Assembly (NCBI GenBank): GCA_964407925.1
Contig: CAYOXM010000017.1
Coordinates: 1 to 26,923, forward strand
Direction of reading: 5' to 3'
Source: CAYOXM01 sp964407925
GTDB lineage: Bacteria; Patescibacteriota; Patescibacteriia; SG8-24
Length of the DNA stretch: 26,923 nt
Shown: in pieces, positions 8,234 to 14,999 of the stretch
Position numbering within the stretch: position 1 is the stretch's first letter
Layout: each line of letters starts with the position of its first letter
Notes under the pieces: generated by a model
The model's database searches: none
The model's input: only the letters and a program-made list of their open reading frames with translations
Told to the model about the DNA's origin: nothing
Position numbers and translations under genes: made by a program

Positions 8234-8623
8234 ATGATTACCGACCCGATCTCCGACATGCTCACGCGGATCCGCAACGCCTCCATGGTCAAGAAGGCCG
8301 AGGTCCGGATCCCGTTCTCCAAACTGAAATACGCCGTCGCCAAGATTCTCGCCGAGGAAGGCTACGTCGGCGCCGTCGAAAAGGTGGCGACCGGCCACGG
8401 CGAAATCCGCCTCATGCTCAAGTACGCGGGCGGCGAAGCGGCCATCCGCAACATCACCCGCGTCTCGAAGCCCGGTCACCGCGCCTACGCCGGCTACGCC
8501 GACCTCCCGCGCGTCCTCTCCGATCAGGGCATCGCCATCGTCTCGACGTCACAGGGCGTCATGACGAACAAGGAGGCCCGCAAGCGCAAGCTCGGCGGCG
8601 AAGTCCTCTGCGAAGTGTTCTAA
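8234..8623 (+). CDS. rpsH: Small ribosomal subunit protein uS8
   Basis: uS8 is a central-domain 16S binder and, in E. coli, the repressor of the spc operon. The 129-residue protein begins ITDPISDMLTRIRNAS and ends with the conserved IVSTSQGVMTNKEARKRKLGGEVLCEVF. An ATG at 8220 upstream is out of frame, so ATG 8234 (context CCTATG) is the start. Whether uS8 autoregulates here cannot be seen. Confidence 0.97.
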   Translation: MITDPISDMLTRIRNASMVKKAEVRIPFSKLKYAVAKILAEEGYVGAVEKVATGHGEIRLMLKYAGGEAAIRNITRVSKPGHRAYAGYADLPRVLSDQGIAIVSTSQGVMTNKEARKRKLGGEVLCEVF

Positions 8624-8633
8624 CCCCACCCTT

Positions 8634-9185
8634 ATGTCCCGAGTTGGAAAAAAACTGCTCGTCATTCCGGCAGGAGTCGACCTCAAGGTCGACGGTGCCG
8701 TCGTGCGCGTGAAGGGGCCGAAGGGCGAACTTTCGCTTACGCTTCACCCGCGCGTCTCCGTCAAGGTCGAAGGCAACGAGCTCACGGTCGACGTCAAGGA
8801 CCATGAGTACGTGAAGGATCGCGCGCTCTGGGGCCTGACGCGCCGCCTCATCGGCAACCTCGTCGAGGGCGTCACCAAGGGCTTCGAGAAGAAGCTCGAG
8901 GTGAACGGCGTCGGCTACAAGGTGTCCGTCGCCGGCAAGGTGCTCAAGCTCGACGTCGGCTTCTCGCACGAGGTCGACTTCCCGATTCCGCCGGCCGTGA
9001 ACATCACGGTCGAGAAGAACGTCATCACGGTCACCGGCATCGACAAGCAGGTCGTCGGCGAGATTTCGGCGCAGATCCGCCGCATCCGCAAGCCGGAGCC
9101 GTACAAGGGCAAGGGCATCAAGTACGTCGACGAGGTCATCCGCCGCAAGGCGGGTAAGGCCGCGAAGGCCGGTTCCGCCGCCTAA
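8634..9185 (+). CDS. rplF: Large ribosomal subunit protein uL6
   Basis: uL6 sits near the GTPase centre and sarcin-ricin loop. The 183-residue product starts MSRVGKKLLVIPAGV and carries both repeats of the fold, with VTKGFEKKLEVNGVGYKVSVAGKVL and the C-terminal signature RRIRKPEPYKGKGIKYVDEVIRRKAGKA. Length is normal. The start is in the context CTTATG. Confidence 0.98.
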   Translation: MSRVGKKLLVIPAGVDLKVDGAVVRVKGPKGELSLTLHPRVSVKVEGNELTVDVKDHEYVKDRALWGLTRRLIGNLVEGVTKGFEKKLEVNGVGYKVSVAGKVLKLDVGFSHEVDFPIPPAVNITVEKNVITVTGIDKQVVGEISAQIRRIRKPEPYKGKGIKYVDEVIRRKAGKAAKAGSAA

Positions 9186-9207
9186 GGCGCGCTGATACGC
9201 AACGACT

Positions 9208-9585
9208 ATGATTGACCGCAATCAAAAGAAGGACTTGGCGCGCAAGCGCCGCCAGCGCCGGGTGAGGGCGAAGGTTCGCGGCACCGCCGAGCGCCCGCGC
9301 CTCTGCGTGTTTCGCAGCGCCAAGCACATCTCCGCGCAGCTCATCGACGACGAAGCGGGCAAGACGCTCGCCGCCGCCTCCGACGAGAAGCTCGGCAAGA
9401 AGGCCGAAGGCGCCGAGGGGATGAAGGCGAAGGTCGCCGCCGCCTACGCCGTCGGCCAGGCCGTCGCCGAGGCCGGCAAGAAGGCCGGCATCGAGAGCGT
9501 CGTCTTCGACCGGAACGGGTTCTCCTACACCGGCCGCGTCGCCGCGCTCGCCGAGGGCGCGCGTAAGAACGGATTGAAATTTTAA
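9208..9585 (+). CDS. rplR: Large ribosomal subunit protein uL18
   Basis: uL18 binds 5S rRNA together with uL5. The 125-residue protein has the basic N-terminus KKDLARKRRQRRVRAKVRG, then RPRLCVFRSAKHISAQLIDDEAGKTL, and ends with SVVFDRNGFSYTGRVAALAEGARKNGLKF. The start is in the context GACTATG. It is followed directly by rpsE. Confidence 0.97.
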   Translation: MIDRNQKKDLARKRRQRRVRAKVRGTAERPRLCVFRSAKHISAQLIDDEAGKTLAAASDEKLGKKAEGAEGMKAKVAAAYAVGQAVAEAGKKAGIESVVFDRNGFSYTGRVAALAEGARKNGLKF

Positions 9586-9597
9586 CCGCACGTGACT

Positions 9598-10128
9598 ATG
9601 GCAAAACCGGAAATGGGCCGCGGTCGCGGCCGCGGCGGAAAATTCGACGAGCCGAAGGAGTTTGACCAGCGCATCCTCGAGCTCGCCCGCGTCACGCGCG
9701 TGACGAAGGGCGGCAAGCGCATGCGCTTCCGCGCGTGCGTCATCATCGGCGACCGCAAGGGCCGCGTGGGCTACGGGCTCGCCAAGGGCACCGACGTCCA
9801 GCAGAGCGTGGCGAAGGCCGCCGCTCAGGCGAAGAAGCGGCTCATCACCGTGCCGCTGACGAACGAGACGATTCCGCACGCCGTCCACCAGAAGTTCGCG
9901 GCCGCCTCGATCATCATCAAGCCGGCCCCGAAAGGTACCGGTATCAAGGCCGGCGGCGCGGTGCGCGTCGTGTTCGAGCTCGCCGGCGTGCCGAACGCCG
10001 TCGCGAAGATCCTCGGTTCGAACAACAAGATCAACAACACCAAGGCGACGATGATGGCGCTCCGGAAGCTCCGCGTCGCGCCGAAGAAGCAGAAGGCCGC
10101 CGAGCAGACCGAGAAGGTCGCCGCGTAA
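9598..10128 (+). CDS. rpsE: Small ribosomal subunit protein uS5
   Basis: uS5 helps form the mRNA entry site and influences decoding accuracy. A GTG at 9592 is in frame, but ATG 9598 (context GACTATG) is preferred and gives 176 residues. The N-terminal double-stranded RNA-binding domain has EFDQRILELARVTRVTKGGKRMRF and GDRKGRVGYGLAKGTDV. The C-terminal domain has VFELAGVPNAVAKILGSNN. In most bacteria rpmD (uL30) follows; here only 15 bases separate the stop from rplO. Confidence 0.97.
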   Translation: MAKPEMGRGRGRGGKFDEPKEFDQRILELARVTRVTKGGKRMRFRACVIIGDRKGRVGYGLAKGTDVQQSVAKAAAQAKKRLITVPLTNETIPHAVHQKFAAASIIIKPAPKGTGIKAGGAVRVVFELAGVPNAVAKILGSNNKINNTKATMMALRKLRVAPKKQKAAEQTEKVAA

Positions 10129-10143
10129 GCCGAAAGGATTTTT

Positions 10144-10587
10144 ATGTCTTCACTTTCAATGCACACCCTGCGTCCCGCTCGCGGCGCCAAGAGCCAGCCG
10201 AAGAGGGTCGGCCGCGGCAACGCGTCCGGCAAGGGCACGACCGCCGGTCGCGGCGGCAAGGGCCAGACGGCGCGCACGGGCGGCCGGAACAAGCTCAAGC
10301 TCCTCGGCATGCGGCACATGATGCTGCAGACGCCGAAGCTCCGCGGGTTCCAGAGCCATCACCCGAAGGCCGCCGCCATCACCCTCGGCATGCTGAACAA
10401 GGCGTTCGTCGACGGCCAGACGGTGAGCCCCGCGACGCTCGCGAAGCGCAAGCTCGTCGCCTCCGCCTCGGCCAAGGCGAAGATCGTCGCCGACGGCAAG
10501 CTCAAGAAGAAGCTCACGGTCGTCGGCTGCGCGGTTTCCGAGGCGGCCAAGGAGAAGATCATCGCGGCGGGCGGTTCGGTAAAGTAA
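10144..10587 (+). CDS. rplO: Large ribosomal subunit protein uL15
   Basis: uL15 is a late-assembling 50S protein. The 147-residue product has the Gly/Lys/Arg-rich N-terminal arm (RVGRGNASGKGTTAGRGGKG) and a shorter, less conserved C-terminal domain ending AKEKIIAAGGSVK. A Shine-Dalgarno-like AAAGGA stretch (10134-10139) is five to ten bases upstream of ATG 10144, unlike most genes of this cluster. It directly follows rpsE because rpmD is absent. Confidence 0.96.
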   Translation: MSSLSMHTLRPARGAKSQPKRVGRGNASGKGTTAGRGGKGQTARTGGRNKLKLLGMRHMMLQTPKLRGFQSHHPKAAAITLGMLNKAFVDGQTVSPATLAKRKLVASASAKAKIVADGKLKKKLTVVGCAVSEAAKEKIIAAGGSVK

Positions 10588-10597
10588 CGTGGAGGAT

Positions 10598-11872
10598 ATG
10601 CTGAAGACCCTTCGTCAGATCTGGAAGACGCCGGAACTGCGGAACAGCATCTTCTTCGTGCTCGCCATGCTCGTGGTCTTCCGCGTCATGGCGCACATCC
10701 CGATCCCCGGCGTCAACGTCGAGAACCTCCGCGCGTTCTTCGCGCAGAACCAGATTTTCGGCCTCGTGAACGTCTTCTCGGGCGGTGCGATGGAGAACTT
10801 CTCCGTCGTCGCGCTCGGCGTCGGTCCGTACATCACGGCGTCCATCATCTTCCAGCTGCTCGCGATGATCATCCCGGCGCTCGAGGAGATGCAGAAGGAC
10901 GGGGAGAGCGGACAGCAGAAGATCAACCAGTACACCCGCATCGCCACCGTCCCGCTCGCGTTCCTCCAGAGCTACGCCACCATCTCGCTCCTGCGCTCGT
11001 CCCAGTTCGCCATCATCGGCGAGCTGAACGCGCTCCAGTACGCGGGCATCATGATTACCATGACGACGGGCACGCTGCTCCTCATGTGGATCGGCGAACT
11101 CATCTCGGAGCGCAAGATCGGCAACGGCGTGTCCATCCTCATCTTCGCCGGCATCGTGTCCCGCCTCCCGACGGCGGTCCAGCAGGCGATCGTGTCGTAT
11201 GACTCGACCCAGCTCGTGACGCTCGTCTCCATCGCGGCGATCGGCGTCATCACGGTCGCCGGCGTGGTGTTCATCACCGAGGGCCAGCGCAACGTTCCCG
11301 TCGTCTACGCCAAGCGCATGCGCGGGGCGAAGATGTTCGGCGGCGTCGAGACGCACCTCCCGCTCCGCGCCAACATGGCCGGCGTCATCCCGATCATCTT
11401 CGCGGTGTCCATCATCCTGTTCCCGTCGATGGTCGCGCAGTTCTTCGTGAACGCCAAGACCGAATGGGTCGCCAAGGCCGCCCAGCAGACCATCTCGCTG
11501 TTCCAGAACCAGACGGTCTACGGCGTGGTGTTCTTCATCCTCGTGTTCGCCTTCACCTACTTCTACACTGCCGTCGTGTTCCACCCGGAGCGCGTGGCGG
11601 AGAACCTCCAGAAGCAGGGCGGGTTCATCCCGGGCATCCGTCCGGGGCGTCCCACGGCCGAGTACATCATGAAGACGGTCAACCGCATCATCCCGGCAGG
11701 AGCGTTCTTCCTCGCCGTCATCGCGGTCCTGCCGCACGTCATGCAGAACCTGACCGGCTCGCAGTCGCTCGTCGTGGGCGGCACGAGCATGCTCATCGTG
11801 GTGTCCGTTGCCATCGAAATCGTGAACCAGGTCAACAGCCAGCTCACGATGCGGGAGTACGAATCGTTCTAG
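10598..11872 (+). CDS. secY: Protein translocase channel subunit SecY
   Basis: SecY forms the inner-membrane protein-conducting channel with SecE and SecG. The frame opens at GTG 10589, but ATG 10598 gives the expected N-terminus MLKTLRQIWKTPELRNSIFF. GGAGG at 10591-10595 is only two bases from this ATG, so the ribosome may use another contact. The product has about 424 residues and ten predicted membrane segments. It shows the plug-region IPIPGVNVENL, GPYITASIIFQLL, MTTGTLLLMWIGELISERKIGNG, and the cytoplasmic loop HPERVAENLQKQGGFIPGIRPGRPTAEY. It closes the ribosomal cluster. The usual next gene, adk, is displaced by 1.7 kb. Confidence 0.97.
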   Translation: MLKTLRQIWKTPELRNSIFFVLAMLVVFRVMAHIPIPGVNVENLRAFFAQNQIFGLVNVFSGGAMENFSVVALGVGPYITASIIFQLLAMIIPALEEMQKDGESGQQKINQYTRIATVPLAFLQSYATISLLRSSQFAIIGELNALQYAGIMITMTTGTLLLMWIGELISERKIGNGVSILIFAGIVSRLPTAVQQAIVSYDSTQLVTLVSIAAIGVITVAGVVFITEGQRNVPVVYAKRMRGAKMFGGVETHLPLRANMAGVIPIIFAVSIILFPSMVAQFFVNAKTEWVAKAAQQTISLFQNQTVYGVVFFILVFAFTYFYTAVVFHPERVAENLQKQGGFIPGIRPGRPTAEYIMKTVNRIIPAGAFFLAVIAVLPHVMQNLTGSQSLVVGGTSMLIVVSVAIEIVNQVNSQLTMREYESF

Positions 11873-11880
11873 GCGGACCC

Positions 11881-11989
11881 GATAATCCGGCGCGCTGCGT
11901 TGTTGCGGGGCCCCCGCATGGGACCGGCGTACGTCGAGTACGCCTGGGTCCCATGCGCTCCCCGCGCCTAGCATCGCATCCGGATTATC
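11881..11989 (+). repeat. 109-base imperfect palindrome after secY
   Basis: The outer arms GATAATCCGG (11881-11890) and CCGGATTATC (11980-11989) are perfect inverted copies. Inside, GCGGGG (11905-11910) pairs with CCCCGC (11960-11965), GCATGGGACC (11916-11925) with GGTCCCATGC (11947-11956), and GGCGTAC (11926-11932) with GTACGCC (11938-11944) around a 5-base loop. It could extrude as a cruciform or fold as a long RNA hairpin. No T-run follows, so it is not a classic terminator. A REP- or MITE-like palindromic element is possible; no second copy is in this window. Confidence 0.75.
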
Positions 11990-12003
11990 AAGTCCGAGAA
12001 GTG

Positions 12004-12032
12004 AAAAGGAGGCTGAGGCCTCCTTTTCTTTA
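12004..12032 (+). terminator. Rho-independent terminator, end of ribosomal/secY operon
   Basis: The stem AAAAGGAGGC (12004-12013) pairs with GCCTCCTTTT (12018-12027) around TGAG, followed by CTTT. It lies 131 bases after the secY stop, past the long palindrome, and 18 bases before the next gene. Confidence 0.8.
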
Positions 12033-12049
12033 ACCCTCTAATAAAAACT

Positions 12050-12781
12050 ATGCTGTTGAAAGATTTTCTCGATCAGTACGTTGAGGGTTATTTGTTTCAT
12101 GACCTCGATAGCATGGATAAAATCACCCTGCAGGCTGGTCAGACGCACGGCGCAGCAGGTTACCCGATGCTCATTTCAATTCTTGCGGGCATGGAATTAC
12201 TCGGCTATTTATTGATGCCCGACGATGAGGTTTTCAGCGACAAAAAGGGCGACGCTTATTTTGAAAACTATTGGGACAACTACCTCGTCCAAGAGGAGCC
12301 CCTTTACACGGATTTGGGGAAGTTATTCCGCAACCTAGTCCGCCACGGTATCGCGCATACCTTTCTCACAAAGATTGGAATTCTTGTAACAAAGGGGTCG
12401 GGCAAAAAGATTGTCGTCGACTCTCAAGCAGGCGAGCTTCTCGTCGACGCCAGCGTCTTGATGAAGGAATTTATCGATTCCTACAATCATTACGTTCAGC
12501 CGGTCGCCACAGGCAATCTTAAGGGAAAGACGAATGCTGCGAGAATGCAGGAAAAATTGAACAGCATGATTGGTCATTATGAAGTCCAGTCAAAAAGCTT
12601 TTTCGGTAAACTGCAAGGGGGAAAACAAACTGCGCCTGCAGTAGCCGCGCCTCAGGCGAGTCGGGCGGTGCTCAATGCCAGCACATCTCCAATTGCAAGT
12701 AGTATTGCAGTGAGCGGCCTTGCCTCTTTGCCCACTCAAACAATCAACCCAGCTCCTGATTGGACAAGGCTGGAAAAGTAA
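12050..12781 (+). CDS. Unassigned 243-residue protein with HEPN-like Rx4H motif
   Basis: I do not recognise the family with confidence. The N-terminal 150 residues look all-helical and end-to-end folded (DFLDQYVEGYLFHDLDSMDK, then GYPMLISILAGMELLGYLL). The segment FRNLVRHGIAHTFL contains R98-x4-H103, the spacing of the R-x4-6-H motif of HEPN ribonucleases; this is suggestive only. Residues from about 195 on are an Ala/Ser/Pro-rich, probably disordered tail. Base composition is clearly more AT-rich and codon use more relaxed than in the flanking ribosomal and adk genes, which suggests acquisition from elsewhere. The start ATG 12050 has no Shine-Dalgarno sequence and the context CTATG. Flanking terminators make it a single-gene unit. 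Confidence 0.75.
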   Translation: MLLKDFLDQYVEGYLFHDLDSMDKITLQAGQTHGAAGYPMLISILAGMELLGYLLMPDDEVFSDKKGDAYFENYWDNYLVQEEPLYTDLGKLFRNLVRHGIAHTFLTKIGILVTKGSGKKIVVDSQAGELLVDASVLMKEFIDSYNHYVQPVATGNLKGKTNAARMQEKLNSMIGHYEVQSKSFFGKLQGGKQTAPAVAAPQASRAVLNASTSPIASSIAVSGLASLPTQTINPAPDWTRLEK

Positions 12782-12795
12782 CGGAGCGGCGTGTG

Positions 12796-12820
12796 CAAAA
12801 GAGGCCGGCGGCCTCTTTTG
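12796..12820 (+). terminator. Rho-independent terminator
   Basis: A perfect 11-bp stem, CAAAAGAGGCC (12796-12806) with GGCCTCTTTTG (12810-12820), has a 3-base loop. The A-tract/T-tract makes it able to work in both directions. It ends the upstream unassigned gene. Confidence 0.85.
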
Positions 12821-12829
12821 TGCTATTAT
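12821..12829 (+). promoter_or_regulatory. Extended -10 promoter TGC-TATTAT
   Basis: TGCTATTAT abuts the preceding terminator. The -35 region is occupied by the terminator stem, as expected if the extended -10 compensates. Predicted transcription start is around 12836-12837, which is the ATG of the next gene, so the mRNA would be leaderless. Confidence 0.5.
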
Positions 12830-12836
12830 TATCAAT

Positions 12837-13157
12837 ATGAAAAAAGAACACATCCTAATTACAGGATTGGCTTTAGCAGGGTTACGGCTAATTTTTCCTG
12901 TCTTGCAGTGCCGGTGGTCAGACTACGGCCTTGAGGTGGCTTCGTTTGCCCAGGGAAAGTGCGCCGCCGGTCGCGTGTTATTTTTTTCACCTGGTCCCCG
13001 CGTCGACTACGTATTAAGCCAAGCAAGGACAAATTCGCAGGCAATCGCAATTGCCTTAATCGCCGGAGCAGTTTATTTCTATCTTTGGCAAAAAGAAAAA
13101 AAGACATCAATGGGTAAACGAAATGAACGTAGCTCGATACCCGGTGCGTCAAAATAG
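12837..13157 (+). CDS. Small predicted two-span membrane protein
   Basis: Unassigned, 106 residues from ATG 12837. The N-terminal half begins MKKEHILITGLALAGLRLIF, a positively charged start with a hydrophobic stretch. A second hydrophobic segment, AIAIALIAGAVYFYLW (about residues 63-78), is followed by a basic KEKKTS tail. Cys residues occur in the intervening loop. This pattern suggests two membrane spans with both ends cytoplasmic. Composition is AT-richer than the core genes. The longer frame opening at 12720 would read through the terminator and is rejected. Function unknown. Confidence 0.65.
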   Translation: MKKEHILITGLALAGLRLIFPVLQCRWSDYGLEVASFAQGKCAAGRVLFFSPGPRVDYVLSQARTNSQAIAIALIAGAVYFYLWQKEKKTSMGKRNERSSIPGASK

Positions 13158-13169
13158 GATGGCGCATGA

Positions 13170-13193
13170 AAAAGAGGCCAAAAAGCCTCTTTT
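13170..13193 (+). terminator. Rho-independent terminator
   Basis: The stem AAAAGAGGC (13170-13178) pairs with GCCTCTTTT (13185-13193), loop CAAAAA. Its stem core is nearly the same as that of the terminator at 12796-12820, and it also leads straight into an extended -10 box. Confidence 0.85.
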
Positions 13194-13194
13194 G

Positions 13195-13203
13195 TGCTAT
13201 AAT
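13195..13203 (+). promoter_or_regulatory. Extended -10 promoter TGC-TATAAT
   Basis: A perfect consensus TATAAT at 13198-13203 with the TGn extension directly follows a terminator. The expected start point, about seven bases on (13210), is within two bases of the ATG at 13212, again pointing to a leaderless transcript. Confidence 0.65.
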
Positions 13204-13211
13204 AAGGCCAT

Positions 13212-13445
13212 ATGAGCGAGCCCAAGAAGTTCACCAAGGAGCAGGTCGACAAGATGATGTTCAAGATTTCCTCGCTTGATCAGCACCAGCGGGAGACGAT
13301 GCGGGAGCATCTTCATCAGCTCCTCGAGCATGGCGGAGGGCATCTCTACGAGGAATCCACCCACCTCGCGCTGCTCAAAATGCAGCACGCCGGACAAATC
13401 TCCGAGATCGACCGGCAGAACGTGGAATCGGCCCTTTTCGGCTGA
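13212..13445 (+). CDS. Small helical protein of unknown function
   Basis: Unassigned, 77 residues. The sequence is charged and His-rich (LDQHQRETMREHLHQLLEHGGGHLYEE) and predicted to be almost wholly helical, with no Cys and no membrane segment. Base use resembles the high-GC host genes more than the two AT-richer genes before it. It has a near-perfect extended -10 promoter immediately upstream and no Shine-Dalgarno sequence. Stop at 13443-13445. It could be a regulatory or ribosome-associated small protein, but nothing in the sequence decides this. Confidence 0.7.
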   Translation: MSEPKKFTKEQVDKMMFKISSLDQHQRETMREHLHQLLEHGGGHLYEESTHLALLKMQHAGQISEIDRQNVESALFG

Positions 13446-13497
13446 ACCCGTTCCCCATTTGCCCCAAAAACCCTAATTTGCGATGATGCACCCGTTA

Positions 13498-13566
13498 AAA
13501 GGTTAGAGCTTCAAAGCGTCAGAGGTTAGAGCGCTCTAAGCTCTGAACCTCTAACCTCTGAACCTG
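13498..13566 (+). repeat. Palindromic AGGTTAGAG repeat, copy A (upstream of first adk)
   Basis: The purine-rich left arm (AAAGGTTAGAGCTTCAAAG, then AGAGGTTAGAGC at 13521-13532) is complementary, with some mismatches, to the pyrimidine-rich right arm (GCTCTGAACCTCTAACCTCT and on). A hairpin of more than 20 bp is possible, with its foot about 15 bases before the first adk start codon. A second copy precedes ruvX (16491-16572). The region 13446-13497 before it holds nothing I can assign. Confidence 0.75.
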
Positions 13567-13580
13567 CCCCAAACTCTCCT

Positions 13581-14237
13581 ATGTACAACATCCTCATGCT
13601 CGGCGCCCAGGGGTCCGGCAAGGGCACCCAGTCCGAGCGGCTCTCCGCCAAGCTCGGCATCCCGACCGTCTCCGTCGGCAAGCTGTTCCGCACGGAAATC
13701 GACAAGCACACCGGTCTCGGCCGCGAAATCGTGTCGTACATCGAGAAGGGCGACCGCGTCCCTGATGACATGACGAACCAGCTGATGAGCGGACGCCTCT
13801 CCGAGGACGATGCCGCGAACGGCCTCATCCTCGACGGCTATCCGCGCACCTTCGCGCAGAAGGACATCCTCGACAAGATTTTCGAAGAGCACGGCCGCAA
13901 GCTCACCCACGTCATCTACATCAAGGTGGACGACGCCGTGTCGATGGCGCGCCTTTCTGGCCGCTGGGTTTGCTCGAACACCAAGTGCGAGGCCAACTAC
14001 CACGAGACGATGAACCCCCCGCAGAAGGAGGCCGGCAAGTGCGACCGCTGCGGCTCGCTCCTCGTCCAGCGCGATGACGACAAGCCCGAAGCGATCAAGC
14101 ACCGCCTCGAGCTGTACCACAAGGACACCCAGCCGCTCATCGATCACTACAAGGAACGCGGGATACTCTTCGAGGTCAACGGCGACCAGCCGATTCCCAA
14201 GGTCGAGGCCGACATCAACGCCGCGCTCGGCGTCTAA
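13581..14237 (+). CDS. adk: Adenylate kinase paralogue 1 (zinc-LID type)
   Basis: Adenylate kinases interconvert ATP+AMP and 2 ADP. The 218-residue protein has the P-loop GAQGSGKGTQ (8-17), the AMP-site LDGYPRT (84-90), and a long LID with Cys131, Cys136, Cys154 and Cys157 as probable zinc ligands. The first pair is spaced C-x4-C (CSNTKC) instead of the usual C-x2-C. The AMP-binding motif, canonically STGD-x2-R, reads SVGKLFR: Thr is replaced by Val32 and Asp by Lys34. SGRWVC has Trp at a position often Arg. A second paralogue starts 18 bases after the stop. Nucleoside preference may differ from standard Adk. Start context CCTATG. Confidence 0.93.
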   Translation: MYNILMLGAQGSGKGTQSERLSAKLGIPTVSVGKLFRTEIDKHTGLGREIVSYIEKGDRVPDDMTNQLMSGRLSEDDAANGLILDGYPRTFAQKDILDKIFEEHGRKLTHVIYIKVDDAVSMARLSGRWVCSNTKCEANYHETMNPPQKEAGKCDRCGSLLVQRDDDKPEAIKHRLELYHKDTQPLIDHYKERGILFEVNGDQPIPKVEADINAALGV

Positions 14238-14255
14238 GCAGTAACCGGAAAAGCG

Positions 14256-14909
14256 ATGCGCAACATCGTGATGATCGGTCCGCAAGGCTCGGGAAAGGGG
14301 ACGCAGTCCGACCTCCTTTCGTCGAAGCTCGGCATCCCGCACATCTCGCTCGGCACGCTGTTCCGTGCCGAAGTCGCGAGGGGGACCGAACTCGGCAAGA
14401 CGCTCGCGGACATCATGGGCCGCGGCGAAATCGTCCCGATCGCGGTCGCGGATCAGGTCATCACCGGCAGGCTTTCGCAGGCCGACGCCGCGAACGGCGT
14501 CATTCTCGACGGTTACCCGCGCACGCTCGAACAGGCCGACTCGCTCGAGAACATCCTGACGCACCTCGGCAAGAAATTGACGCACGTCATCTACCTGAAC
14601 ATCACGGACGACGAGGCGATGAAACGCCTTTCCGGACGCCGCGTCTGCACGAATTCCGCCTGCGAGCGCAACTACCACTTGGAGTACAACCCGCCGATGA
14701 CGGCGGACGTCTGCGATCATTGCGGCAGCGGCCTCGCGCAGCGCAAGGACGACACGCCCGAGGCGATTCAACACCGCCTCGCGCTGTACCATACCGAGAC
14801 CACGCCGCTCATCGCGCTGTACCAGGGTCTCGGCGTGCTCCACGAGATTCACGCCATGCGCCCCATCGGCGAGGTCAGCGGCGACGTCGCCAAGGCCCTC
14901 GGCACGTGA
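14256..14909 (+). CDS. adk: Adenylate kinase paralogue 2 (zinc-LID type)
   Basis: This 217-residue tandem paralogue has GPQGSGKGTQ (8-17), LDGYPRT (84-90), and LID cysteines 131, 136, 153 and 156, again with a C-x4-C first knuckle (CTNSAC). Its LID keeps SGRRVC. The AMP-site motif is SLGTLFR, so Thr is replaced by Leu32 and Asp by Thr34. The two proteins are alike over their whole length, which suggests an old local duplication. Which one is the main adenylate kinase is unclear; this copy is closer to the family in the LID. It may be cotranscribed with paralogue 1. No Shine-Dalgarno sequence of the usual kind (GGAAAAG 14247-14253 is weak). Confidence 0.93.
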   Translation: MRNIVMIGPQGSGKGTQSDLLSSKLGIPHISLGTLFRAEVARGTELGKTLADIMGRGEIVPIAVADQVITGRLSQADAANGVILDGYPRTLEQADSLENILTHLGKKLTHVIYLNITDDEAMKRLSGRRVCTNSACERNYHLEYNPPMTADVCDHCGSGLAQRKDDTPEAIQHRLALYHTETTPLIALYQGLGVLHEIHAMRPIGEVSGDVAKALGT

Positions 14910-14942
14910 AAAATTCGCGGCTCGCGCTCCGGCGCGGGCCGC

Positions 14943-14971
14943 TTGCGTTAATGGGGTTTGCGACGTACTAT
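14943..14971 (+). promoter_or_regulatory. Sigma70-type promoter TTGCGT-17-TACTAT
   Basis: -35 TTGCGT (14943-14948), a 17-base spacer, and -10 TACTAT (14966-14971). It lies in the gap after the second adk and would give a short leader carrying a strong Shine-Dalgarno sequence for the next gene. Same 17-base spacing as the other promoters of the window. Confidence 0.65.
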
Positions 14972-14999
14972 CCTCGCGGCCCTTTCCAAGGAGGTAAGC

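Noticed and set aside
12720..12836. Longer N-terminus for the small two-span membrane protein
   Set aside because: It would overlap the previous gene and read through a perfect terminator hairpin; ATG 12837 follows an extended -10 box.
14958..14999. Upstream start for the P-loop kinase (adding MRRTILAALSKEVS)
   Set aside because: It overlaps the -10 box and the strong Shine-Dalgarno sequence that point to ATG 15000.
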